Source: Buxus sempervirens
Taxonomy: Eukaryota > Streptophyta > Magnoliopsida > Buxales > Buxaceae
Direction: 5' to 3'
NCBI GenBank assembly: GCA_947561395.2
Contig: OX387193.1
Coordinates: 3,038,001-3,102,000 of the forward strand
DNA length: 64,000 nt
Positions 24,106-36,126 of the stretch are shown here, piece after piece. Below the pieces are notes generated by a model that searched no databases, was not told the origin of the DNA, and saw nothing but the letters and a program-made list of their open reading frames with translations. How positions within the stretch are numbered: the stretch's first letter is position 1; every line of letters starts with the position of its first letter. The translations under genes were made by a program, and so were the position numbers.

Positions 24106-27100
24106 TAACAATGTCTGTAAAACCACACTAAGTATGGGTTGAGTTTTCCATTTATATAGAAGTATACAAAACAGAGCATCGTTTGAATACAAAGATAAAA
24201 TAAGAAAGGTTTTACAAATGGAAACCGTATTTCCTAAACTACATCTCCTGTAATCAAGGAGGATTCAATCAAGGAGGAATCCGTAAATCAATAACTGATT
24301 TACTGGAATCCTCTACAGCCCCCCGCAAGCTAAGAGTGGGATTAACACAAACTCGTAGCTTGGATCGAAAAAAAACATAGAGATCCCGTGAGACACTCTT
24401 GGTGAAAACGTCAGCCAGTTGTAAGTGAGATGGAATATGCTGAAGACGAAGAGTGCCAGCAACAACGAGTTCTCGGAGAAAATGGTAATCAAGTTCGATG
24501 TGCTTGGCGCGCTTGTGGGACACGGGATTGGAGCTCAGAAAAATCGCACTCTTGTTGTCACAAAGAAGAAGAGGTCGGTGAGTTAAAGTAACCCGAAGAT
24601 CTTGTAAGAGATGAGTGAGCCATAAAACTTCAGCAGCTGTAAGGGCGAGAGCACGGTACTCGGATTCGCAGCTTGAACGAGAAACCGTCGGCTGTTTCTT
24701 GGCACTCCAAGAGACAAGATTGTTGCCAAGAAAAATTGAGTAGCCAGAGGTGGAGCGTCTAGTGTCCGGGCAGCCAGCCCAATCGGCATCCGAGTATGCA
24801 ACTAAGCCCATTGAAGAGGATGAAGTAAACTTGAGACCAAAATGTATTGTGCCTTTAACATAGCGAAGAATTCGCTTGACTGCCTGAAAGTGAACATCAG
24901 TAGGAGCATGAAGAAATTGACTTACAGAGTTGACTGAATGGGCAAGATCAGGACGGGTGATCGTTAAATATTGCAAGGCACCCACTAAGGAGCGATAGAG
25001 AGTTGGATCTGCAAATGGAGCACCTTCAGAGGAGAGGCGTTGAGAGACAATCATGGGAGTAGGAACTGGTTTACTGTCCAACAGTTGAGCACGGGCCAAC
25101 ACATCAGTAGCATATTTAACTTGGCTGAGGAAAAGACCATCTGAGATGTAAGATGCCTCGAGTCCAAGAAAATAATTCAGTGGGCCTAAGTCCTTGACAG
25201 CGAACTCAGAGTGCAACTGGGAGATAAATCGGCTGATGAGAGCAGGATTATTCCCGGTGAGTATGATGTCATCAACGTAAAGGAGGAGATAAATGAGATC
25301 ATCCTGCCTATGAAAGACAAATAAAGAAGTATCCGCGCGGCTGCAAGAGAAACCAAGTCTGACAAGAAATGAACTAAAACGTTGAAACCAAGCACGGGGT
25401 GCTTGTTTCAAGCCGTAGAGAGCCTTCTTTAATTTGCAAACATGAAGAGGATGGCGAGGATCAACATAGCCCGGGGGCTGCTCCATATAGACAGTTTCAT
25501 GAAGAATGCCATTGAGAAAGGCATTTTTTACGTCAAGTTGACGTAGGGGCCACTTGTGAGACACGGCAAGAGAGAGAACAACACGAACTGTGGAGGCTTT
25601 GACCACAGGGCTGAAGGTGTCCGTGTAATCAAGACCTGGAAGTTGAGTGTAGCCCTTTGCAACGAGGCGTGCTTTTAAGCGCTCAATGGATCCATCGGAA
25701 AGAAATTTTGTCCGAAAAACCCATTTAGAACCGACAATATTGGTATTGGAGGGCCGAGCAACAAGATCCCAAGTATGATTTGTTTGAAGTGCCTTCATCT
25801 CGTCATCCATGGCAGCAACCCAAGCTGGGTTTTTGGCAGCTGATTTAAAACCCTTAGGCTCGGAAATGGCAAGCAGTGCATAGATCAAGGGAGAAGACTG
25901 CACTAAGCTGAGAAGAGCTGGATATCTTGTCTTGAAAATTCCTGATTTTGCACGAGTAATCATGGGATGAGAGACAGCAGGAGCTGATGAAGTAAGGGCA
26001 TGAATCAGGTCCATGGGAGCTACAGAAGGAACCAAGTCCGTAGTAGATGCAGGTGTGAGCGAGGCTTCAGCTGATGGAGACGTTGATTCCGTAGAGGAAG
26101 AAACCTGCAAGGGCTCAACAGCAGAGTCATCTACACAAAAATGACAAGGAGGAGTAGTAGGGACCTGCGTAGTAGTAGAAGATGTGCTAGGAGATGGTTC
26201 AAGGGAGCAAGGTTCAAAAAATTTTGAAAAACCAATGTCAGCAATAGAAGCGGCACTGGAAGTATTTGAAAATGGGAAAAAATTCTCATCAAATCGAGCA
26301 TGCCGTGTAATATATGTTCGAGAGGTTATAGTATCAAAACAACGGAAGCCTTTATGTGAGGAACTATAACCAAGGAAAATACACGGTAAGCTACGGGGAG
26401 AAAATTTGTGAGGGGCATAATCACGTAAGCATGGATAAACACGACAGCCAAAAGGGTGGAAATTCTCATAATTAGGAGACTTACCAAATAAAATTTCAAA
26501 AGGTGAAAGACCACCAAGAACAGGCATAGGCAGCCGGTTGATAATGTAGGCCGCTGTGCCGAAAGCATCAACCCAATGACGAGGAGGAATGTGGGAGTGA
26601 AAGAGAAGAGCAAGGCCCGTTTCTGTGACATGACGATGTTTGCGCTCAGCTCTACCATTCTGGGAAGGAGTGTACGGGCAAGACATTTGATGGTGGATGC
26701 CAAAGTGTCGAAGATGAGATTGAAACCGATTGCTTGTAAATTCTGCGCCACCATCACTTTGAAAAATCTTGATTTTGGTGGAGTGTTGATTTTCAACCAA
26801 TTTTTGAAATTGGAGGAAAATATCAAAAAAATCGGATTTTAATTTCATGGGATAAAGCCAAGTAAATCGAGAGTAATCATCGATAAATAAGACATAATAG
26901 GTAAACCCCAAATTAGATTTGATAGGAGCAGGACCCCAAATATCACAATGGATGAGACCTAACACAACATTAGATCGAGTAGTATTCGGAGAAAAAGGCA
27001 AGCGATGACTCTTAGCAAGTTGACAAGTAGAGCAAAGAGATGGATTAGGCAACAAAGAAGTAAGAAATAATTGTCCTTTTTTATTCAAAAGAGATAAAAT

Positions 27101-28701
27101 GGAGTGATTTACATGACCAAGCCGAGCATGCCATAACTCAAAGGATGCATGTAAATTCTTATTTCTAAGGACAGAAACAAATGCAGGGTTGCCGCGTTCC
27201 AGCACATACAGACCACCTTCTCGTTTACCTTTTGCCACCGCCGTTCCTGTTACTCGGTTCTGAACAACAAATTTGTCATGAGAAAAAGTAACAGAGAGAG
27301 GAAAGTCAGAGGTCAGTTTGCTGATGGACAACAAGTTTTTGGTAAGACGAGGAACAACAAGAACATCCAAAAGTTGAAAATTGGGAGAGGGAGAGAGCGT
27401 GCCAGTGTGTGTAATGGGAAGAGAAGCACCATTTCCTACTATTACGCAGTCCTTACCATGATAGGGCTCAACCTTGTCCAATTGAGAATGGTCAGGGGTC
27501 ATGTGAGCAGAAGCGCCGGTATCAGTGAACCAATCAGATTCCGAGCCATGTGAGAGGGAACAGGCTGTGGTGAAGGCTTCAGCAAGCTGTGCCGTAGGTT
27601 CGGCATGGTCGTAGCGGCTCCTGCAGCGATCAGCAGTGTGACCTTCAGTCTTGCAGATTTGACACCGAGGGGTATAGGAACCCCGTTTTCCACGTCCATG
27701 GCCATGGCCTCCATTGTAGCCACCACGAGAACGACGAGACTTGGAGTAACTACTACCCCGAGAGGGAGGAAAACGTCCTTTGGTGGCAGTAAATGCAGCA
27801 GAGGAAACCGGAGAGGAGGACCCGAGTGACTGCTGAAAAATCTCAAAACTTTCAGCTTTGGGAATCAAGTCTTTGAAAGCGGGTAAAGGGGTGAGAGATA
27901 TCTGGGCAGTAGAAAAATTAGCAAAGTCAGCGCCCAATCCTCTGAGATACCAGTGAACCTTGTCGGTATCATCAACCGAGCGGCCCATTGCAGTGAGTTG
28001 ATCACATAAAGCCTTAAATGAACGAGAATATTCAGTGACACTTCGGGTGCCACGTTTGATGAGTTGCAAGTCATCTTTGATGCGAAGCTCACGAGTCTTT
28101 GAAATATGGCTGAAGGAATTTTCCAAAGCAAGCCAGACATCACGAGCAGTGGTGAGACCAAGGACTTCGGCCATGGCTTCTTCAGTCAACGAAGAGAAGA
28201 GAAGACTGAGAAGACGTTGATCTTGAAGTTGCCATTCCACATATTTTGGATTCGGTTGAGAAGAAGAATCAAAATCAGAGATGATATTGATAGGTGGCGC
28301 TTCAACAGAGCCATCAACATGGCCAAGAAGATTCTGACATTGAAGAAGAGGAAGAAGCTGATTTCTCCAGAGAAGATAGTTCGTGGAGGAGAGTTTAATA
28401 GTAACCATGTGAATCATGGTGTTGAAGGAGAAAGAAGAGTCGGCCATGAGAGGATCGAGGAGGTTAATCCAGAGAAAGCTCCGATACCATAACAATGTCT
28501 GTAAAACCACACTAAGTATGGGTTGAGTTTTCCATTTATATAGAAGTATACAAAACAGAGTATCGTTTGAATACAAAGATAAAATAAGAAAGGTTTTACA
28601 AATGGAAACCGTATTTCCTAAACTACATCTCCTGTAATCAAGGAGGATTCAATCAAGGAGGATTCCGTAAATCAATAACTGATTTACTGGAATCCTCTAC
28701 A
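24106..28701 (-). mobile_element. Complete Ty1/Copia LTR retrotransposon, unique to unit 2
   Basis: The element has two 212-bp LTRs (24106-24317 and 28490-28701) that differ at only two visible positions, so the insertion is recent. The target-site duplication ACGGC is perfect at 24101-24105 and 28702-28706, and the uninterrupted site is seen in unit 1 at 9678-9682. On the minus strand the LTR opens TGTAGAGG and ends CATTGTTA, an unusual TG...TA terminus. The primer-binding site TGGTATCGGAGC (28478-28489) follows directly and matches initiator tRNA-Met with one change from TGGTATCAGAGC. A purine tract GCGGGGGGC abuts the 3' LTR at 24318. One long frame encodes gag-pol. Confidence 0.97.
24269..28447 (-). 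CDS. Copia gag-pol polyprotein, intact
   Basis: The frame is open for 1,392 codons from ATG 28447 (MADSSFSF). An earlier in-frame ATG at 28576 lies in the LTR and is less likely. Domains in order: gag (residues ~20-200); zinc knuckle CQICKTEGHTADRC (~262-275); aspartic protease DTGASAHMT (~309); integrase with HHCC (H440, H445, C472, C475) and catalytic D502, D565 and E601 in DIWGP, QSDGGAEF and GRAERK; reverse transcriptase with YVDD (~1057-1060); RNase H with SDADWAGC and DNKSAIFL near the C-terminus. Order PR-IN-RT-RH is diagnostic of Ty1/Copia. The gag start (TIKLSSTNYLLWRNQ) resembles the plant Ale/Retrofit lineage (inference). No stop or frameshift is visible, so the element may be autonomous. 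The stop codon lies inside the 3' LTR. Confidence 0.95.
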   Translation of the reverse strand: MADSSFSFNTMIHMVTIKLSSTNYLLWRNQLLPLLQCQNLLGHVDGSVEAPPINIISDFDSSSQPNPKYVEWQLQDQRLLSLLFSSLTEEAMAEVLGLTTARDVWLALENSFSHISKTRELRIKDDLQLIKRGTRSVTEYSRSFKALCDQLTAMGRSVDDTDKVHWYLRGLGADFANFSTAQISLTPLPAFKDLIPKAESFEIFQQSLGSSSPVSSAAFTATKGRFPPSRGSSYSKSRRSRGGYNGGHGHGRGKRGSYTPRCQICKTEGHTADRCRSRYDHAEPTAQLAEAFTTACSLSHGSESDWFTDTGASAHMTPDHSQLDKVEPYHGKDCVIVGNGASLPITHTGTLSPSPNFQLLDVLVVPRLTKNLLSISKLTSDFPLSVTFSHDKFVVQNRVTGTAVAKGKREGGLYVLERGNPAFVSVLRNKNLHASFELWHARLGHVNHSILSLLNKKGQLFLTSLLPNPSLCSTCQLAKSHRLPFSPNTTRSNVVLGLIHCDIWGPAPIKSNLGFTYYVLFIDDYSRFTWLYPMKLKSDFFDIFLQFQKLVENQHSTKIKIFQSDGGAEFTSNRFQSHLRHFGIHHQMSCPYTPSQNGRAERKHRHVTETGLALLFHSHIPPRHWVDAFGTAAYIINRLPMPVLGGLSPFEILFGKSPNYENFHPFGCRVYPCLRDYAPHKFSPRSLPCIFLGYSSSHKGFRCFDTITSRTYITRHARFDENFFPFSNTSSAASIADIGFSKFFEPCSLEPSPSTSSTTTQVPTTPPCHFCVDDSAVEPLQVSSSTESTSPSAEASLTPASTTDLVPSVAPMDLIHALTSSAPAVSHPMITRAKSGIFKTRYPALLSLVQSSPLIYALLAISEPKGFKSAAKNPAWVAAMDDEMKALQTNHTWDLVARPSNTNIVGSKWVFRTKFLSDGSIERLKARLVAKGYTQLPGLDYTDTFSPVVKASTVRVVLSLAVSHKWPLRQLDVKNAFLNGILHETVYMEQPPGYVDPRHPLHVCKLKKALYGLKQAPRAWFQRFSSFLVRLGFSCSRADTSLFVFHRQDDLIYLLLYVDDIILTGNNPALISRFISQLHSEFAVKDLGPLNYFLGLEASYISDGLFLSQVKYATDVLARAQLLDSKPVPTPMIVSQRLSSEGAPFADPTLYRSLVGALQYLTITRPDLAHSVNSVSQFLHAPTDVHFQAVKRILRYVKGTIHFGLKFTSSSSMGLVAYSDADWAGCPDTRRSTSGYSIFLGNNLVSWSAKKQPTVSRSSCESEYRALALTAAEVLWLTHLLQDLRVTLTHRPLLLCDNKSAIFLSSNPVSHKRAKHIELDYHFLRELVVAGTLRLQHIPSHLQLADVFTKSVSRDLYVFFRSKLRVCVNPTLSLRGAVEDSSKSVIDLRIPP

Positions 28702-29020
28702 ACGGCAATAGAAACCTTGCTCTGAATACCTCAATACTAATTTTTTTTTTCCGTTAAATTGAAAGAACTAGTACCCATCACTTGATTTCTTGGACCGATA
28801 TACGACATGGTGAAGCATGCACGCAATTGAAATCTCATCTTCACCTTATATCGTAGCAAGACAAAAAGATAGCTAATACTCTTATCATAAAAGCTGTACA
28901 CTGAAAGCTTGTTATCAAACTAAATTAGCAGTAACATCACAACAGGGAATTGCCGGAATCACAGAACATGATGCAATTACCAATCAAAAAGCCAGCATAG
29001 AGATAGAGAGAGAGAGCTAC

Positions 29021-29219
29021 CTGGACCGCTCATCCTGCAAAACTGTGGAAACCGAGTGGTGTGAAGGAGAAGCATGGGGTGTGAGAGTAGTTTTGAGGTG
29101 TAAGGAGGAGGAGAAAAGGCGGGAAATTTGAGGAGAGAAGGGGAAGAGGAGGAGACGATGCATAGTGATGGTCCAATTGGAGGGGAATTGAGCGTCAGAA
29201 GATGATGTAGGCACCCCAT
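29021..29219 (-). pseudogene. First-exon-like fragment with transit-peptide-like N-terminus, unit 2
   Basis: Unit-2 copy of the 9959-10200 fragment. From ATG 29219 the frame reads MGCLHHLLTLNSPP to QFCRMSGP and ends at a consensus splice donor CCAG|GTAGCT (29021/29020). This supports a genuine first exon and shows that unit 1 lost the donor. No second exon was identified towards the left, where the Copia element is inserted 300 bp away. Parent gene unknown. Confidence 0.45.
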
Positions 29220-30196
29220 CTCGCTTCTACGCTGAGTCGCCGGTGAAGGAGACGGGGAAGTCGAGAGAAATAAATCAAACCGATTATATGTTTTGACGGA
29301 TTTGGGATTTCATGGTTATGGGTCCCACCGGAAGTCCCACTTATTTAACTTATTTTGTTCTCTTTGTTTTGGTTTTGAGTTTTACATATATATTCATACA
29401 ACATTGTTGTTTTGGACATTTTACAAGAAATCCAGAATTGTACATGTAGACGCATGAAGATATTTTTAAATAGGTATAATTATAGTTTATAGATTTCACA
29501 ATCCAACTTCTCCTTTTGAGATTTTTAAAATATCAGCTTAAAATCTCAAAAAATCACTTTACCTCCTTAAGGTTTGGTGTGAATAATAATTTTTCATTTT
29601 GATTTTTAAAATATTAATTTATCACCTTAAGATTTGGTACCACAGAGGTTTAGTGTGAATAATAAGTAATAACTTTTCATTTACAGAGGTGATTGTGAGG
29701 TGTTAAAAGAAAAAAACATATATTAACAACTTTACCCTTTTTATTCTAACCCATTAAAAAATAGTCTTAAATTTAAAGGGTGCAAAGTTCAAGGTCATAA
29801 AACACAACCACCCTTAAGGCAATAAACCATATTGCCAAAAGGAACTGCTTTATCAAAGCCAAATGGTCTTAACAAATTTTTCTTTAGACCGCAAGTAGGA
29901 TTATTGACTCCTTCTATTTGAAGCATATCATAATAAGTGAACACGAAATTACATGCGTGATTCCCTTTGCCTGTTATAGCTGGAACTTTTATACCTTAAA
30001 TTCTCAAAATATTATTTGTCGAAGTGATGCATTAAGCCGTTGTTTAGTAACATTTTTGAAAATAGTTTCTGTTTTTAAGAATATTAGTCTAGAAATTTAC
30101 ATTTGATAAACACAGTTTTAAAATTGCTTTTAAAATTAACATTCCGAAATAGCTCTGTTTTCAGATTGCTAGAAACAGCAAATCGTTTTTAAAATT

Positions 30197-31293
30197 TGTT
30201 TACACCCTATATGACCAACGAATAAGAAAAGGGCACGTGGTGCCTATGTGGCTTATTTAGGCCACGGCATCAAAGCACGTAGGCTTTGCACAGTTGGTTA
30301 GGCCACGTCAGCATGAACACAGAACCAAGAATACAGTTCGAGTCACGCCAATACGACAAAACCACGAATATCAGAAAATCGTGTCATCGGTCGTTCAAGA
30401 ATAAACTAGTTTAAGATCGTGACCGAGCGGTTATCGTTCTGGAACGGAAGACTGAAGACGACCAACCGCCATGAAGATCGTGCAAGAGTAGGATGTTGAG
30501 CAAACCATCAAAGATCGGCTATAAAAGGCACCAATTCGAAGAGCTCGAGGACACAATCCACCCAACTGCAACCGGTTATTATATTATTTTGATCATCCGT
30601 GATCTTTTATCCCCTCTACTACAGAAGGATAAACTAGGACCTCTCTCACTGCTTCCAGTCGCAGTGACATCTTCGACCCCTCTTTACTCCGGTTAACACC
30701 GGAATCCTGCCACCGGAGAGTAAGTTGGGGCCGCCCCTGACTCGCAGTTATGTGTTTACAGAATCCCGAGCAGCCGGTCCCGAGACTCGCTTTGATCACG
30801 CCAGGTGACTTGTGTATTTTCGGGTAAGCAGCAATCCAAGGTGAATCCCCCGAATTGACTTTGCTAGCAGCCGCCCCTTCCTCCTGCGCTTATACCCGAT
30901 TACGGCTATAAGACCAGGACAGACCAGTCCTGCAAGCCCTGTCAGTTTTCTTTTGTACTTTTGTTTCCCTTTTAAGGATTATCTGTTGTCGCTTTCGGCT
31001 CGTCGGCCGATTTTATAATAAAAGGATTTGTGTGCCATTAGTTGCTTTCGCTTTCAAACACTTACAAGAACTCAAACGAAGACCGGACCCCTAGTCTTCA
31101 TATCATCGCCTGACCCGTTTTATTACAGGTGACTTGCAGTACGACTGAACCGATCCCGGTTCAGATTCGGAACAGATGCCTGGGGTCAGGGTTCGACCCG
31201 AAATCATTTGTATCAAATCATACTGGCACGCCCTCGTAGAGACACATCATCACCTTCGACACGTGTCCACACCGGCCCAATTTCGGAGCAACA
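30197..31293 (+). mobile_element. Solo LTR (1,097 bp), unit 2 copy
   Basis: Same TGTTTACACCC...GGAGCAACA element as 11173-12269, with AAATT duplications at 30192-30196 and 31294-31298. The TATA box is conserved. Confidence 0.85.
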
Positions 31294-32465
31294 AAATTAT
31301 TAATTTAATTTCTGCGATTCCTTGTTTTGAATAATAATCATTAAATTTAAATTAACAAACACAATTTTTACTGATTATAACTAAATATTACCATTCTTCA
31401 CTTGTTTCCAAAATCATAAAAACTATCAAAGTTTTTTTTTTGCCCAATAAATTTCTTTCTTCTATGTTTTCTTTTATCTTAAGATGCCAAGGGGTTATTA
31501 AAAAAAAAAAAGATGTCAATGATTTTAATTGATTGAGCCCAATTTCCCTTTCCTCAACTAAATCAAAACCCTAAATGGGACAATTTTTTTATGTCGTGTT
31601 TTTTGCTCCCTAAGTCTATTTTATGCAGATTGGACCAGCTGGCTAGACAATTTTTTTTGGAGAAGAGGAAGGGATACTCAAGCTATTCCCCTAGTCTGTT
31701 GGAACCGAATTACTTTACCTTGGCGAAATGGCGGATTAAATATCAAGCGCCCGGAACTAATGAATAAAGCTTTGCTGCTCAAAGCAGCATGGCAACTTCA
31801 AACTCAGAAGAAAGGAGTCAAAGGACTATGGGTGCAGCAGATGAATAAACTATATTTTCCAAATTCTACGTTTCTGGAGGCTACTTTCAAACTTGGTCAG
31901 TCTTGTATATGGCGACAACTCCAAGCTTTGAAGAATTATCTACGTCAAGGATTAACTTGGATCGTGGCCAATGGATCAAAAATCCATATTTACCGTGATC
32001 AGTGGATCCAAAATCAAGAGTTTACAGATCTTCCACCAGCAGCTACACAGGAAATCCAACTCCACTGGGTAAGCCAATTAATATATTCAGACACTAAAAC
32101 ATGGAATTTTCCTCTTATTTCCTGATTATGGCCATCGTCCATTGCATCTTCTATTCTTGCTATCCCTTTATTTCCTTTACTCCAAGAAGATAAGCAGGTG
32201 TGGAAATTCTCGACACATGGCAATTTTACTGTGGCATCGGCTTACCACTCCTACTGGAAACATGGTAGAATCTACAGACAAATTATGGCTCAGAATTTGG
32301 CATTTAGTAGTTCCAGCCCACTGTCGACTATTTCTTTGGAAGTCCATCCATAATGGAATAGAATTTGCAGATATGATTTGCCGGCGTACTCAAAGAACGG
32401 ATCTGTACTGTATTTTCTGTAAGACTCAGAGAGAAACTGTAGAATACTTATGGCTTCAATGCCTC

Positions 32466-33825
32466 TTCTACGCACATCTTTACTACACACTTTACTACGC
32501 TCGCCTAGATTCGACAAGTGGCAGGTCAGGTCTGTTTCAAACCCTACAATATTTTTACCTATTTCCCTACTAACCATGGTTTCCTCCCCGCCAATTCATC
32601 TTACTGGCAAAACAATTAACTTTTCCGACAGTCTCACCCCAATTGAAACATTTCGCCTTTCCCGTCACTTCCAACTCTTGTTATTCCAAACCCATCCAAA
32701 TCTGAAAATCTTCTATTATTATTATTTTTTTTTGAAAATCTTCTGTCGAACCTTGCTTTGAAATGCACATTGCAGAGGAACCTTGCATTTTGTTCCTTGT
32801 TATCTCCCAAACCCAAAAACTTCTTCAGATTTTCAATACCTGAAAAGTTTCAGCTGAACCTTGCTTTGGAATGTATCTTGCAGAGGCATTTTGTTCCTTG
32901 TTATCTCCCAAACCCAGAAGCTTGTTCAGATTTTCAATACCGGAAAAGTTTCAGTCAAACCTTGCTTTGGAATGCACTTTGCAGAGGAACCTTGCATTTT
33001 GTTCCATGTTATCTCCTAAATCCAGAAGCTTCTCTAGATTTACGATACCTGAAAGTATCCATGCTTTGACTTGCTGGGATTGAGACTCTCGCAAGTACAG
33101 ATTCCGGAACTTAGGGGAATCGAAAAACGTTAGATCTAAACTCCCACCACTTAAGGTTTTGTATCTCTCAGGCCCTACCTCTCTCATTCTTTCTCTTGGA
33201 AGAAGACAAATAGAAAAGGCCTCCAAAATTTTGTTTTTTCTTGGAGAGAGAAGAACAAAAACATAAGAATGATTAAAAAAGAAAAAGAAAAAAAAACAAA
33301 ATAAGCTCCGATCGAATAGTCACTTAGTTATTGCTGTTAAAAAGATCAGGTACCGTTGATCCATGCCAAGGTGTTTGGGAAATGAAGAAAAAAAAAAAGA
33401 GCGATGTTCTACCTTCCTCTCTACTTCTGCAAAGGAGTGCCGGCTTGCTTCTACTCCAAGAGATAAATAGAGAAAAGCAATGCCGGCTTGCTTCTGCTAA
33501 TTCTCGTTAGAAAAGATGCAAAAAAATGAAAGATGAGGATAAAAAAGTACACGAATCTGCACATACAAGTGTTTTTCAAAATTCAAAATTCAGCATCTAT
33601 TCCTATGAGTTTCCCTGCAAGTCTGGACGTTTATTCCGACGAGTCTCGGCTCCGTTCTGATGATTATCAATAACAATAGCCTTCGGTTCCGACAGGCAAA
33701 AGATGGGTCACATAACTCAGGTAATTATGGTTTACTAAAGTCCGCCAAGCGTTGAATTGAGAATGGTGTAGTAAAGCTCATCGTACAGAGCTGCGTCGTA
33801 GAGGATTTGCTTTCTTTAATGCCCT
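32466..33825. mobile_element. 1.36-kb insertion inside the LINE, unit 2 copy
   Basis: Same insertion as 13440-14798, again splitting the zinc-finger codons (LQCLF before, CPFSR after). It includes the three ~105-bp tandem units at about 32754-33065. Confidence 0.6.
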
Positions 33826-34530
33826 TTCTCGCGCACGATATGGATTCAGTGTTTGGGTGGGTCTACCCAATCTTATGGTCCACAGAATTCACTCCGGCAG
33901 TCGTTCCAAGCACTTTTTCGGTTTAAATCAGATTTGCCTCTTTTGAATTTCAATGATATATTGGCTGATATTTCTTTTTTCGGGTGGATAATTTGGAATC
34001 ATCGTAATAAAGTTATCTTTGATCATTGTCATCCTAATGTATTTCAAGTGATCAAGCAATTCGAAGGGCTACATCAGGAATTGGAGATGTCAAAGAATGA
34101 GTCCTATTCACTTCCAAAATACAGTGAGATTATTCAAGTAAGTTGATCTCCTCCAGATGAATCACACATCAAACTAAATTTTGATGGAACACTGCATCAA
34201 TCTAATGGAAGAGTAGGAATAGGGGTCATCGCTAGAGACCACACTGGGAAATTTTTAGCCTCAGTTGCAGCTACGTGTGATGTCCAACATGCTTCACGTA
34301 GAGGCCAATGCTGCACTTGAAGCGTTAAAATTGGCTCAAGCTAACAATTATCAGAACATTTTTCTAGAAGGGGATTCTCTGGTTATAGTCAAATTCCTTC
34401 AACAAATGCCCAACACCTCTCCTTGGTGATTGACTGCTACATTGGATCATATCAACTCCTTGGCGATTGATTGTTACATTGGATCATATCAAATCTATCT
34501 GGTCTGCATTTCAACACAATCAGGTGAGAC

Positions 34531-36126
34531 ATATTTACCGAGAAGGCAACCGAGCAACAAACATCTTGTATGTGGGTCCAAAAACACCCCTCTTGTGTAT
34601 TTACCGAGAAGGCAACCGAGCAGCAGACATCTTGTTTACCGAGAAGGCAACCGAGTAGCAGACATATTTACCGAGAAGGCAACCGAGCAGTACACGTATT
34701 TACCGAGAAAGCAACCGAGAAGGCAATTGAGCAGCACACGTATTTACCAAGAAGGCAACCGAGAAGGCAATCCAAGCCAACCGAAAAAGCAACCGAGTAG
34801 CACATGTATTTACCGAGAAGGCAACTGAGCAGCACACGTATTTACCGAGCAACACACGTATTTACCGAAAAGGCAACCGATAAGGCAATCCAAGCCAATC
34901 GAGAAGGCAACCGAACAGCACACGTATTTACTGAAAAGGCAACCGAGAAGGCAATCCAAGCCAACCGAGAAGGCAACCGAACAGCACACGTATTTACCGA
35001 AAAGGCAACCGAGAAGGCAATCCAAGCCAATCGAGAAGGCAACCGAACAGCACACGTATTTACTGAAAAGGCAATCCAAGCCAACCGAGAAGGCAACCGA
35101 GAAGCCAACCGAAAAGGCAACCGAGCAACACACGTATTTACCGAGAAGGCAATCCAAACCAACCGAGAAGGCAACCGAGAAAGCAATCCAAACCAACCGA
35201 AAAGGCAACCGAGAAGGCAACCGAGTAGCACACGTATTTACCGAGAAAGCAATCCAAACCAACTGAGAATGCAACCGAGCAGCACACGTATAGGCAATCC
35301 AAACCAACCGAGAAGGCAACCGAGCAGCACACGTATTTACAGAGAAGGCAACCGAGAAGGCAATCAAACCAACCGAGCAGCACACGTATTTACCGAGAAG
35401 GCAATCCAAGCCAACCGAGAAGGCAACCGAGAAAGCAATCCAAACCAACCGAGAAGGCAACCGAGCAGCACACGTATAGGCAATCCAAACCAACCGAGAA
35501 GGCAACCGAGCAGTACACGTATTTACCGAGAAAGCAACTGAGAAGGCAATCAAACCAACCGAGAAGGCAACCGAGCAGCACACGTATTTACCGAGAAGGC
35601 AACCAAGAAGGCAATCAAACCAACCGAGAAGGCAACCGAGCAGGCAACCGAGCAGCACACGTATTTACCAAGAAGGCAACCGAGTAGCAGACATTTACCG
35701 AGAAGGCAACCGAAAAGACAATCCAAGCCAACCGAGAAGGCAACCGAGCAGCACACATATTTACCAAGAAGGCAACCGAGTAGCAGACATTTACCGAGAA
35801 GGCAACCGAAAAGGCAATCCAAGCCAACCAAGAAGGCAACCGAGCAGCAGACATTTACCGAGAAGGCAATCCAAGAAAACCGAGAAGGCAACCGAGAAGG
35901 CAATCCAAGCAAACCAAACAGCAAACATATTTACCGAGAAGGCAACCGAGAAGGCAATCCAAGCAAACCAAACAGCAAACATATTTACCGAGAAGGCAAC
36001 CGAGAAGGCAATCCAAGCAAACCGAGCAACAGACATCGAGCAGCAGACATATTTACCGAGAAGGCAATCCAAGCCAACCGAGAAGGCAACCGAGCAGCAG
36101 ACATCTTGTTTATTTACCGAGAAGGC
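34531..36126. repeat. Minisatellite derived from LINE RNase H codons, unit 2
   Basis: About 1.60 kb of the same 32-bp and shorter modules as 15521-16946. The first and last units align with unit 1, but the interior order and number of modules differ, so the array has changed length since the segmental duplication. It also reads as long open frames on both strands, none of which is a credible gene. Confidence 0.92.
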
